A DNA stretch of 64,000 bases from Lachnospiraceae bacterium (GTDB lineage: Bacteria > Bacillota > Clostridia > Lachnospirales > Lachnospiraceae): the NCBI GenBank assembly GCA_910574805.1, contig CAJTCV010000002.1, positions 310,001-374,000 of the forward strand, given 5' to 3'. The translations under genes were made by a program, and so were the position numbers. Below are positions 26,526 to 34,182 of the stretch, piece by piece (positions within the stretch are counted from its first letter, which is position 1; every line of letters begins with the position of its first letter). Under the pieces are notes generated by a model. That model worked only from the letters and a program-made list of their open reading frames with translations, ran no database searches and was not told where the DNA came from.

Positions 26526-26590
26526 AAAGCGCGTATCATAAAAGCGTACAAATGTCTTTGACAGGCGTACATACAGGAGGAAAGACAGAA

Positions 26591-27838
26591 ATGAAAAAAC
26601 GTGTATTAGCAATGGCACTTGTTGCAGCCATGGCAGGCACCATGCTGACAGGGTGCGGCGGAAACGGCGGCAACAGCAGTAACACCGGCAGTGACGCGGG
26701 CAGTGCAGGCACGGAAGCGGACGCATCCGCACCGGCGGCAGATGGAGCAAAGGTCGTGAAGATCGGCGTCTATGAGCCGGCATCCGGTGACAACGGCGCA
26801 GGCGGCAAGCAGGAAGTGCTCGGCATGCAGTATGCCAATGAGGAGACTCCCACAGTGGAGATCGGCGGCGAGGAGTATACGGTACAGCTGGAGATCGTGG
26901 ACAACGAGTCCTCCAACGACAAGGGACCGTCTGCTGCATCTTCTCTGGTGAGCGCAGGCGTATCTGTAGTGCTTGGTTCCTATGGTTCCGGCGTATCCAT
27001 TGCGGCTTCTGACGTATTCAAAGAGGCAGGGATCCCGGCCATCGGCGTTACCTGTACGAATCCGCAGGTTACGGAGGGGAACACCCATTACTTCCGTATC
27101 TGCTTCCTGGATCCGTTCCAGGGTACGGTCCTTGCAAATTTTGCAAACGCAAATTTCTCGGCGAAAAAGGCATATATCCTGACCAAGCTGGGAGATGACT
27201 ATTCCACAGGACTTGGCTACTACTTCAAAGAAGCCTTCACAGGACTTGGCGGAGAGGTAATCGAGGAGACCTTCCAGGAGGGCAACAGCGATTTCACTTC
27301 CTATGTGACCAAGGCAAAAAATGAAGGCGCAGAGGTGTTCTTCGCTCCGGTATCCACCGAGGCAGCGGCGCTGATCATCGAGCAGGCGGCGGCACAGGGT
27401 CTGACCATCCCCATGATGGCAGGCGATACCTGGGATTCCAACGTTATCCTGAATGCGGCGAAGGGCAAGGATGTACAGATCTACGTAACAACCTTCTATC
27501 AGGAGGGCGGCAACGCAGATTTCGACAACGGCTTTAAGGGTTACATCAACAGCAATCCGACGGCGACTGCAAACAACGGCGGAGACGATACGATCTCTGC
27601 AGTATCCGCCATGGGATATGATGCATATTACGTGGCGCTGGAAGCTCTCAAGGCTGCAGGCAGCACAGATCCGGCAGCAGTGAATGAGGCGCTCTGGAAA
27701 GTCAATTACACAGGAGTGTCCGGAAGCATCACCTTTGATGAGGTAAACGGAGACGCCATGCGTGATACTGCTTATGTAAAATGCGCGAACACCGAGTCCG
27801 GCGAGTGGGACTTCGTGGCAGAGCAGGGAGTAAACTAA
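26591..27838 (+). CDS. Branched-chain amino-acid ABC transporter, substrate-binding lipoprotein
   Basis: A 415-residue LivJ/LivK-type periplasmic-binding protein, tethered as a lipoprotein: basic start, hydrophobic segment and lipobox LTGC with C22. A Gly/Asn/Ser/Ala-rich linker (23-55) leads into a type-I binding fold starting VVKIGVYEPASGDNG. The ATG at 26591 has ACAGGAGG ahead. It is first in a five-gene importer operon. Leucine, isoleucine and valine are the usual ligands, but the family also binds other amino acids and amides, so the substrate is not certain. Confidence 0.9.
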   Translation: MKKRVLAMALVAAMAGTMLTGCGGNGGNSSNTGSDAGSAGTEADASAPAADGAKVVKIGVYEPASGDNGAGGKQEVLGMQYANEETPTVEIGGEEYTVQLEIVDNESSNDKGPSAASSLVSAGVSVVLGSYGSGVSIAASDVFKEAGIPAIGVTCTNPQVTEGNTHYFRICFLDPFQGTVLANFANANFSAKKAYILTKLGDDYSTGLGYYFKEAFTGLGGEVIEETFQEGNSDFTSYVTKAKNEGAEVFFAPVSTEAAALIIEQAAAQGLTIPMMAGDTWDSNVILNAAKGKDVQIYVTTFYQEGGNADFDNGFKGYINSNPTATANNGGDDTISAVSAMGYDAYYVALEALKAAGSTDPAAVNEALWKVNYTGVSGSITFDEVNGDAMRDTAYVKCANTESGEWDFVAEQGVN

Positions 27839-27863
27839 GAGCAGGTTGAATCAGTAAGTTTTT

Positions 27864-27909
27864 ATGGCGGGAGGGCTCTTATGGACTCCCGCCATCTATA
27901 CGTTTTTTC
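27864..27909 (+). terminator. Inter-gene hairpin between the binding-protein and permease genes
   Basis: ATGGCGGGAG (27864-27873) pairs perfectly with CTCCCGCCAT (27886-27895); a T-rich stretch with TTTTTT begins eight bases later. The stem lies 90 bases into the operon and probably reduces read-through, so that binding protein exceeds permease, as is usual for such operons. It might also just stabilise the upstream mRNA. Confidence 0.55.
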
Positions 27910-27927
27910 ATAACTGGAGGTTGTTTT

Positions 27928-28812
27928 ATGGACTGGATTACGAAAAATCTTCCCTACCTTATGGCAGGGGTGTCCGTGGGAGGGCAGTATGCCCTGATCG
28001 CCATCGGATATACCATGGTCTATGGTATCCTGAGGCTGATCAATTTCGCCCACGGTGATATATTTATGGTGGCAGGGCTGATCATGGTCTATGCGACTAC
28101 GGCGATGCCCATCTACATAGCAATTCCGCTGATGATCGTGGTGACGGTATTTCTCGGCTTTATGGTGGAGCGGGTGGCATATAAGCCCCTTCGGAGCGCG
28201 CCGCGTATGTCGATCATGATCTCCGCCATCGGCGTTTCCTATCTGCTGCAGAATATGGCGCTGTATGTGACCGGCGGCCTGTCTCAGCAGTATCCGACGA
28301 TTCCCTGGATCAGCGATACGGTGACCATTTTCGGCGCCACGACCAAGAGAGTGACGCTGATCACGCCGGTGCTGACCATTGTGCTCGTGGTGGCTCTGGT
28401 GCTGCTCATCAAGAAGACGAAGATCGGTATGGCCATGCGCGCGGCGTCAAGAGACTTTGAGACATCTCAGCTTATGGGAATCAAGATTAATTCCGTCATC
28501 AGCATGACCTTTATCATCGGTACATTCCTTGCGGCAGTGGGAAGTCTTCTGTTCTTCACCAACTATACCGGAGTGACCCCCACAGCGGGAGCCATGCCGG
28601 GTCTGAAGGCATTTGTGGCAGCGGTGTTCGGGGGAATTGGTTCCATTCCGGGAGCTGTAATCGGTGCCTTTATCATCGGTATCTGTGAAAATATTATCAA
28701 AGGCCTGGGCTGGACCACCTTCTCGGATGCGTTCACCTTCGCCCTTCTGATCGTGATCCTGATCGCCAAGCCTACGGGACTTTTCGGCGAGAAGGCAACG
28801 GACAAAGTATAA
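27928..28812 (+). CDS. livH: Branched-chain amino-acid ABC transporter permease (LivH type)
   Basis: A 294-residue inner-membrane permease with about eight hydrophobic segments. Family features include GGQYALIAIGYTMVYG near the start, INFAHGDIFM (about 38-47) and the coupling region with LKAFVAAVFGGIGSIPGA near 228-245 that contacts the ATPases. It pairs with LivM to form the channel. TGGAGG precedes the start. The 28812 stop is 15 bases from livM. Confidence 0.93.
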   Translation: MDWITKNLPYLMAGVSVGGQYALIAIGYTMVYGILRLINFAHGDIFMVAGLIMVYATTAMPIYIAIPLMIVVTVFLGFMVERVAYKPLRSAPRMSIMISAIGVSYLLQNMALYVTGGLSQQYPTIPWISDTVTIFGATTKRVTLITPVLTIVLVVALVLLIKKTKIGMAMRAASRDFETSQLMGIKINSVISMTFIIGTFLAAVGSLLFFTNYTGVTPTAGAMPGLKAFVAAVFGGIGSIPGAVIGAFIIGICENIIKGLGWTTFSDAFTFALLIVILIAKPTGLFGEKATDKV

Positions 28813-28827
28813 AGGAGGCGTTCAGTC

Positions 28828-29916
28828 ATGAATAAAAGAACAAAGATGATGTGGAACGCCGGGCTGATTGCGGCGCTTTTGGCGACGCTTTTTATCCTGG
28901 AGCAGATCCTTCCCTCTGGGTCCATGTTTTTTACCGTATTGAAAAAGGGCGCGATCTACGCGCTGGTGGCTGTATCCATGAATCTGCTGAACGGATTTAC
29001 CGGGCTGTTCTCTCTGGGACAGGCGGGCTTTATGCTGCTGGGTGCGTATGCCTATGCGATTCTGACGATACCGGTGGAGTCAAGAGGCAGCGTCTACCAG
29101 TATTTTGACGGCGGCATCATTCAGTTTACGGTGCCGGTGCCCGTGGCGCTCATTGCCGGCGGACTTCTGGCGGCGGTATTTGCCTTCCTGATCGGACTTC
29201 CGGTGCTGCGTCTGAAGAGTGATTATCTTGCTATCGCCACACTGGGCTTTGCGGAGATCATCCGTGCGGTGTTCCAGTGGGATAAACTGGGACCCATCAC
29301 CAACGGCTCCAACCTTCTGAGAAATTTTCCGTCTTTCAAGTCCGTGCTCTATCCCTTTGTAGTGTCGGGGATCTGCATCGCACTGATCGTGATGCTGATC
29401 AACTCTACCTATGGAAGGGCGTTCAAGGCCATCCGGGACGATGAGATCGCAGCGGAGGCCATGGGAATCAACCTGGCCCATCACAAGCGCCTGGCGTTTG
29501 TGATCAGCTCCTTTTTCGCCGGGGTGTCCGGAGGACTCCTTGCCATGTATCAGACGACGATCCAGGCGTCTATGTTCAAATCGGCCATGACCTATGAGAT
29601 CCTTTTGATCGTGGTCATCGGCGGTATCGGCTCCGTGACCGGGAGCTGCATCAGTTCCTTCCTGTTCATCGCCTGTTCCGAGTGGTGGCTGCGCTTCCTG
29701 GACAACGAGAATCTGTATCTGGGAGGCTTCCATGTGCCCTTCCTGCGTCCGGGCTTCCGGAAGGTGGTATTTGCGCTGGTGATCATGATTATGGTGCTGT
29801 TCTACCGGCAGGGTATTATGGGAACAAAAGAATTCTCTGTAGAGGGAATCGCTGATTTCTTTAAAAATAAATTCGGCAGAAAAAAGACTGCAGAGGGAGG
29901 TGCCTCCCATGAGTAA
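28828..29916 (+). CDS. livM: Branched-chain amino-acid ABC transporter permease (LivM type)
   Basis: A 362-residue permease, the partner of LivH. It has about nine hydrophobic segments, the family block NLLNGFTGLFSLGQAGFML near 51-69 and the cytoplasmic coupling loop YGRAFKAIRDDEIAAEAMGI (about 193-212) that docks on the ATPase. The C-terminus is charged. AAAGGAGG precedes the start, and the end overlaps livG by eight bases. Confidence 0.93.
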   Translation: MNKRTKMMWNAGLIAALLATLFILEQILPSGSMFFTVLKKGAIYALVAVSMNLLNGFTGLFSLGQAGFMLLGAYAYAILTIPVESRGSVYQYFDGGIIQFTVPVPVALIAGGLLAAVFAFLIGLPVLRLKSDYLAIATLGFAEIIRAVFQWDKLGPITNGSNLLRNFPSFKSVLYPFVVSGICIALIVMLINSTYGRAFKAIRDDEIAAEAMGINLAHHKRLAFVISSFFAGVSGGLLAMYQTTIQASMFKSAMTYEILLIVVIGGIGSVTGSCISSFLFIACSEWWLRFLDNENLYLGGFHVPFLRPGFRKVVFALVIMIMVLFYRQGIMGTKEFSVEGIADFFKNKFGRKKTAEGGASHE

Positions 29917-30760
29917 AGAACATGTACTGAAAGTAGAAAATGTGACCATGCAGTTCGGCGGCGTCATTGCTGTGGACAACATGAACCTGGAGGTCAACAA
30001 AGGGGAGATCGTCTCTCTCATCGGACCCAACGGCGCCGGCAAGACGACGGCGTTCAACGTCATCACGGGAGTGTATGCGCCCACCAACGGTGCGGTCTAT
30101 TATAAGGACAGAATGATCATCCAGAACTGTCCTCAGGGCAAGATGAAGAAGCTCTACCGGGGGGAGAATGCCACCCAGTATACGGGGCAGCATGTGCTCG
30201 CACCCACGCCGGACAAGATCACCCGCCTGGGGATCGCCCGGACCTTCCAGAATATCCGGCTCTTTAAGAGCCAGACCGTATTTGAAAATATTCTGATCGC
30301 CAAGCATATGCTCCGGACCAGCAATATTTTCACCGCCACCTTCCGGCTGAATGCAAAAGAAGAACAGCAGATGCGGGAGGAGTCGGAGAAGCTTCTGAAG
30401 ATCATGGATCTGGAGGATGTGCGGAATGAGCTGGCCACCTCGCTTCCTTATGGAAAGCAGCGGCATCTGGAGATCGCCCGTGCCCTGGCAACGAAGCCGG
30501 AGCTTCTGCTTCTGGATGAGCCGGCGGCTGGCATGAACCCCCAGGAGACGCTGGAGCTCACGCAGTTTATCGGCAGGATCCGGGATGAATTCGGACTTAC
30601 GATCTTTATGATCGAGCATCATATGGACCTGGTAATGGAGATTTCTGACCGGATTTACGTGCTGGATTTTGGAAAGCCCATCGCGGAAGGCGTGCCGGAG
30701 GAGATCCGCAACAATCCGCGGGTCATCGAAGCTTATCTGGGAGGTGCGCAGGATGAGTAA
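29909..30760 (+). CDS. livG: Branched-chain amino-acid ABC transporter ATPase (LivG type)
   Basis: A 283-residue ABC ATPase. Walker A is GPNGAGKT (about 36-43), the signature is LPYGKQRHLEIARAL, and Walker B is LLLLDEPAAG. The LivG-type insertion between Walker A and signature is present (about 70-105), and the C-terminal YLGG motif is typical of the Liv ATPases. The start at 29909 uses GGGAGG and overlaps livM. It hydrolyses ATP together with LivF. Confidence 0.94.
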   Translation: MSKEHVLKVENVTMQFGGVIAVDNMNLEVNKGEIVSLIGPNGAGKTTAFNVITGVYAPTNGAVYYKDRMIIQNCPQGKMKKLYRGENATQYTGQHVLAPTPDKITRLGIARTFQNIRLFKSQTVFENILIAKHMLRTSNIFTATFRLNAKEEQQMREESEKLLKIMDLEDVRNELATSLPYGKQRHLEIARALATKPELLLLDEPAAGMNPQETLELTQFIGRIRDEFGLTIFMIEHHMDLVMEISDRIYVLDFGKPIAEGVPEEIRNNPRVIEAYLGGAQDE

Positions 30761-31469
30761 TATTCTGGAAGTAAAGGATCTGAATGTATCCTATGGAGGG
30801 ATCAAAGCAGTCAAGGAGATCAGTTTTCAGGTGCCCAAAGGCCAGGTGGTGACGCTGATCGGCGCCAATGGTGCAGGAAAAAGCTCTACCCTGCGTTCCA
30901 TCGTTGGTCTGGTGAAGCCTGAGAGCGGCAGCATTCGGTTCAAGGATACGGAGCTGGCCGGTCTGTCTACGGACCAGATCGTCTCCAAAGGCATCACGCT
31001 GGTGCCGGAGGGACGCCGGGTATTTCCGGATCTGACGGTGCTGGAGAATCTGAAGATCGGCGCTTATATGAGAAAGGATTCGCTGGATGAGGACCTGAAC
31101 TGGGTTCATGAGCTGTTTCCGCGCCTGAAGGAGCGCTCCTGGCAGCTGGCCGGAACCCTGTCCGGAGGAGAGCAGCAGATGCTTGCCATCGGAAGGGCGC
31201 TTATGTCCAGGCCGGAGCTGATCATGATGGATGAGCCGTCCCTGGGACTGGCTCCGATCATCGTCCAGGGCGTATTTGATATTATCAGAGAGATCAACAG
31301 GCAGGGCGTTACGATTCTTCTGGTGGAACAGAATGCGAACATGGCGCTGAAGGCGGCGGATCTTGGCTGCGTCATGGAGACCGGCCGGATCACTCTCCGC
31401 GGGACCGGCAAGGAGCTGTCTGAAAATGAAGAAGTCAAGGCGGCTTATCTTGGAAAGGCAAAGAGCTGA
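30753..31469 (+). CDS. livF: Branched-chain amino-acid ABC transporter ATPase (LivF type)
   Basis: A 238-residue ABC ATPase. Walker A is GANGAGKSS, the signature is LSGGEQQMLAIGRAL and Walker B is LIMMDEPSLG; the EGRRVFPDLTVLENL block is characteristic of LivF. The start at 30753 overlaps the livG stop by eight bases with GGGAGG ahead. The last gene of the operon, it ends one base before the stop of a gene on the opposite strand. Confidence 0.94.
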   Translation: MSNILEVKDLNVSYGGIKAVKEISFQVPKGQVVTLIGANGAGKSSTLRSIVGLVKPESGSIRFKDTELAGLSTDQIVSKGITLVPEGRRVFPDLTVLENLKIGAYMRKDSLDEDLNWVHELFPRLKERSWQLAGTLSGGEQQMLAIGRALMSRPELIMMDEPSLGLAPIIVQGVFDIIREINRQGVTILLVEQNANMALKAADLGCVMETGRITLRGTGKELSENEEVKAAYLGKAKS

Positions 31470-31935
31470 TCATCTTTTTTCCCGGAAAAAGAGGAGTGCC
31501 ATCGCCATGACTGCAGATGCCCCCAGCGTGATCTGTAGGGGAAACCACAGGACCGCGGTCTCCGGGATCAGCATGGACAGTGTCCGTCTGCAGCATAACC
31601 GGAAGGACGGCGGCGGAAAGCATGGGGGCGAAGGTCGTCCCGGAACATAGATAGAGGATCTGCGCCAGGAGAAATGCCAGTGACATCTGCGCCCAGAGGG
31701 GCAGAGGGATAAGAATTACGATGCCCACACCCAGGACGGCGCACAGGAGGATGAAGAGCAGGATCCGTTTTTTATCCATATTCCATGCAAGGTTCGGAGC
31801 CATCAGACCGCCGGCGGCGATGGCCGCGATCTCCGGAAAGATAATCTCTTTGTTGTTCAGCAGACAGGCAGCGGCTGTCATGACCGTCACAATGGTTATA
31901 GTCATCAGAAGGAGGAGCTGGTTTTTTATATTCAT
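31470..31935 (-). pseudogene. Small membrane protein (HPP-like), frameshifted
   Basis: A minus-strand gene for a roughly 147-residue membrane protein with four or five hydrophobic segments. It resembles short HPP-like proteins through PEIAAIAAGGL and SGTTFAPMLSAAVLPVML. In frame one, the sequence then turns hydrophilic and would run into livF. One base over, the frame resumes with ETAVLWFPLQITLGASAVMA and stops at 31470, immediately after livF. CAGCAT occurs at 31569-31574 and 31591-31596; removing 22 bases between these restores a single frame. Either a real inactivating duplication or an assembly error. The ATG at 31935 has AGAGG ahead; a GTG nine bases earlier is less likely. Confidence 0.65.
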
Positions 31936-31980
31936 TCCAGGCACCTCTCATTGGTGTAAGAATCTTTTGCTCATGAGGTA

Positions 31981-32010
31981 ATTATAATGCCCGGACAGGT
32001 CGGCTGTCAA
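31981..32010 (-). promoter_or_regulatory. Consensus promoter of the HPP-like gene
   Basis: On the minus strand TTGACA (32010-32005) and TATAAT (31986-31981) are separated by 18 bases. Both boxes match consensus, which suggests the gene is, or recently was, actively transcribed. Confidence 0.7.
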
Positions 32011-32038
32011 ATTTTTCCGGCGGCGTATCTCCGCACAT

Positions 32039-32067
32039 TTGACAGATCTCCGGCGTTGTGCTACAAT
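32039..32067 (+). promoter_or_regulatory. Promoter of the MATE exporter gene
   Basis: TTGACA (32039-32044), 17 bases, TACAAT (32062-32067). It is divergent from the promoter of the HPP-like gene 28 bases away and gives a leader of about 110 bases. Confidence 0.75.
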
Positions 32068-32118
32068 AACCGCATAAAACCCGCATGGGAGTGGATTTTT
32101 CTGGAATCTGTCCATTTT

Positions 32119-32160
32119 CGCCACACAGTTGTCTGCTGACAGCTGTGTGGCGTTTGTTTT
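32119..32160 (+). terminator. Terminator-like hairpin in the MATE leader (attenuator candidate)
   Basis: CGCCACACAG (32119-32128) pairs perfectly with CTGTGTGGCG (32143-32152), and TTTGTTTTT follows. It lies between the promoter and the ATG of the MATE gene, so unless it is disrupted it would stop transcription before the gene. No known riboswitch class was recognised in the 45 bases ahead of it. Confidence 0.6.
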
Positions 32161-32182
32161 TGTGCGGAAAAGGAGTTAAAGT

Positions 32183-33517
32183 ATGGAACAGACATTTATG
32201 AAAGAAAAGGGGATATTCAGGCTGGTACTCACCATGTCGCTGCCCATGGTGCTGTCCATGATGGTAAATTCTCTGTACAATATCATTGACAGTTATTTTG
32301 TGGCAAAGATCAGCGGGGATGCCATGACTGCGCTGTCACTGGTTTACCCGCTGCAGAATGTGATCAATGCGGTGACCATTGGCTTCGGCGTAGGTATCAA
32401 TGCAGTGATCGCTTATTATCTGGGAGCGCAGGAGAATGAGAAGGCAGATCGGGCGGCGACGCAGGGGATGTTTTTGAACGCGCTGCACGGGCTGGTGCTG
32501 ATGATCGTATGCATGGCAGCGGTTCCGGGATTTCTCGGACTGTTTACGTCCGATACACAGATCGTTCACATGGGAGTCCGGTATTCCAGAATCGTGTTTG
32601 CGTTCGCAGTGGTCATTTCTCTGGATCTGTCTTTTGAAAAGATCTTTCAGGCAGTGGGCAGGATGACGGTGTCCATGGTCAGCATGCTGTGCGGCTGTAT
32701 TGCCAATATCATCCTGGATCCGGTCCTGATCTTCGGACTGGGACCGTTTCCGGCCATGGGGATCGAAGGGGCGGCCATTGCCACCGGGCTTGGCCAGGTG
32801 CTGACGCTGGTGCTCTATCTGGGGTATTATTTCTTCCGTCCGATTTCCGTGAAGCTCAGACTCCGGTACTGGAGACCGGACAGAACGATCACAGGGCGCC
32901 TGTATTCTGTAGGCGTCTCGGCGTCGCTGACTCTGTCGCTGCCGTCTTTGATGATCTCCTGCCTGAATGTGATCCTGTCCGGTTTTTCTCAGGCATATGT
33001 GCTGGTACTGGGGGTCTATTACAAACTGCAGACCTTTTTATACCTGACAGCCAACGGCATCGTCCAGGGAATCCGTCCGCTGATCGGATATAATTACGGA
33101 GCCGGGATGTATGACCGGGTGAAGAAGATCTGCCGGATATCTCTGTATCTGATCATGGGGATCATGGCGGCAGGAACTGTCCTTTGCTTTTTGTATCCTG
33201 CGCCGCTTATGGGACTCTTTGCAGAGGATCCGGATACGGTACAGGCAGGTGCGGCGGCTCTTCGGATCATCTGTATGGGTTTTGTCGCGTCCTCCGTGTC
33301 GGTGACTGTATGCGGAGCGCTGGAGGGACTCGGTCAGGGAAGACCGTCGCTGGTGATTTCCTCCTGCCGTTATCTTCTTGTTATGGTTCCGGCAGCGTAT
33401 GTACTGAGCCGGGGATTTGGCGCTGCGGGCGTCTGGCACGGCTTCTGGGTGTCAGAATTTCTGACGGCTGCCGTGTCTGCGGTTCTGCTTCGGAGAGCGT
33501 TTCGTTTTCAGGCATAG
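32183..33517 (+). CDS. MATE-family multidrug efflux transporter
   Basis: A 444-residue membrane protein with about twelve hydrophobic segments in two homologous halves, as in MATE antiporters (MepA/DinF type). Features include SLPMVLSMMVNSLYNIIDSYF at the start (residues 14 onward), DP near residue 177 in IILDPVLIFGLG, and the IQGIRPLIGYNYGA-like block at the start of the second half (about 291-306). Such proteins export cationic drugs or metabolites in exchange for sodium or protons. AAAAGGAG precedes the ATG. The leader has an attenuator-like stem, suggesting ligand-dependent control. Confidence 0.9.
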   Translation: MEQTFMKEKGIFRLVLTMSLPMVLSMMVNSLYNIIDSYFVAKISGDAMTALSLVYPLQNVINAVTIGFGVGINAVIAYYLGAQENEKADRAATQGMFLNALHGLVLMIVCMAAVPGFLGLFTSDTQIVHMGVRYSRIVFAFAVVISLDLSFEKIFQAVGRMTVSMVSMLCGCIANIILDPVLIFGLGPFPAMGIEGAAIATGLGQVLTLVLYLGYYFFRPISVKLRLRYWRPDRTITGRLYSVGVSASLTLSLPSLMISCLNVILSGFSQAYVLVLGVYYKLQTFLYLTANGIVQGIRPLIGYNYGAGMYDRVKKICRISLYLIMGIMAAGTVLCFLYPAPLMGLFAEDPDTVQAGAAALRIICMGFVASSVSVTVCGALEGLGQGRPSLVISSCRYLLVMVPAAYVLSRGFGAAGVWHGFWVSEFLTAAVSAVLLRRAFRFQA

Positions 33518-33533
33518 ACGGTATTTCATATGA

Positions 33534-33578
33534 AAAGGTGCGTTTTCTGGTAAAAACCGGAAGTTCGCACCTTTTTTT
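33534..33578 (+). terminator. Intrinsic terminator after the MATE gene
   Basis: AAAGGTGCG (33534-33542) pairs with CGCACCTTT (33566-33574), and more T follow. It separates the MATE unit from the non-coding stretch with the Y RNA candidate. Confidence 0.85.
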
Positions 33579-33706
33579 AAATGATATTTCCGGCGGGAGA
33601 GGGTAAGATGGGACCATACCGAATTCCTTCAGTCACAGATTTCCGGGAGACCGGGTCTGGGCGGTGCCGCTGCCTCTGGACAGACGGTATGCCGGAGCGG
33701 TAGAGA

Positions 33707-33821
33707 GGTTTTGAATAAAATGATGTTTGGGAGGTTCGAATCCTTCACTGTTTTAGGGAAACAGTTAGCTTAGTGGTAAAGCGATCATTACAATGCTGTA
33801 TCGTCCATACAGTTCAAAGCC
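33707..33821 (+). ncRNA. Y RNA candidate (YrlA-like) with permuted tRNA-like domain
   Basis: The stretch folds as a tRNA whose acceptor stem is closed and whose anticodon end is open. In order: outer stem GGTTTTGAA (33707-33715); 'anticodon' strand ATGAT (33720-33724); five-base variable loop; T-arm GGAGG-TTCGAAT-CCTTC (33730-33746); acceptor ACTGTTT (33747-33753), loop TAGGG, AAACAGT (33759-33765); TA; D-arm GCTT-AGTGGTA-AAGC (33768-33782); G; ATCAT (33784-33788) pairing with ATGAT; hairpin CTGTAT/ATACAG (33796-33812); and TTCAAAGCC (33813-33821) closing the outer stem. This T-arm, closed acceptor, D-arm order on a stem is the published architecture of YrlA, which binds Rsr/Ro60 and mimics tRNA. 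No clear promoter; ends of the transcript are uncertain. An ordinary tRNA is excluded by the order. Confidence 0.75.
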
Positions 33822-34182
33822 AGAAGAAACGCGCGTGTGCTTTTCCCTGAGGTGTTCTGCAGGAAAAGGCCGGCTGCCGGAGTGTGCCGGGACTGCCCGG
33901 AGGCATTTCGGACGCCGCCGGATCCTGCAGAGGCTTCAGCCGAAAAAAGGCAGCAGATCCCCGGATACCGAAAGGACCATCCCGCAGACAACCCGTGCCG
34001 GCAGGCAGAAGGGTCCTCTGCGCAGAGGACTTTCTTAAAGAGATCTCCCCGTTTTTTCGGTGGGAAAAGCAGGCGCACTTCCATTTCCAGAAAACCAGTA
34101 AAAAAAGCAGAGGCCGGAGAACCATCTCCCCCTGGGCGTTTGGAGGGGGGGAAGCGGAACTGTAAATTAAGAGGTGTTGAAT
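33822..34182 (+). other. Non-coding stretch between Y RNA candidate and slipin gene
   Basis: About 360 bases without a convincing gene; short open frames on both strands lack ribosome sites and family features. It holds a perfect palindrome GTCCTCTGCGCAGAGGAC (34013-34030) followed by TTTCTT, which could end the upstream RNA. A second stem, TCCCCC (34127-34132) with GGGGGA (34147-34152), lies shortly before the slipin ribosome site. No promoter with two good boxes was seen. Confidence 0.4.

Noticed and set aside
31435-31469. The HPP-like gene simply overlapping livF by 35 bases.
   Set aside because: The end of that frame turns hydrophilic and unlike its family; the neighbouring frame continues the membrane protein and stops right after livF.
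33655-33677. A sigma-54 promoter (GG-N10-GC) ahead of the Y RNA candidate.
   Set aside because: GG and GC are present at the right distance, but the surrounding bases fit the TGGCAC/TTGCA boxes poorly, and GC-rich sequence gives such matches by chance.
33707-33821. An ordinary tRNA gene.
   Set aside because: T-arm and D-arm are well formed, but the order is T-arm, acceptor, D-arm. No linear cloverleaf with CCA can be drawn. A circularly permuted tRNA would need the two anticodon-loop halves to join, and the flanking bases do not give a standard loop with U33.
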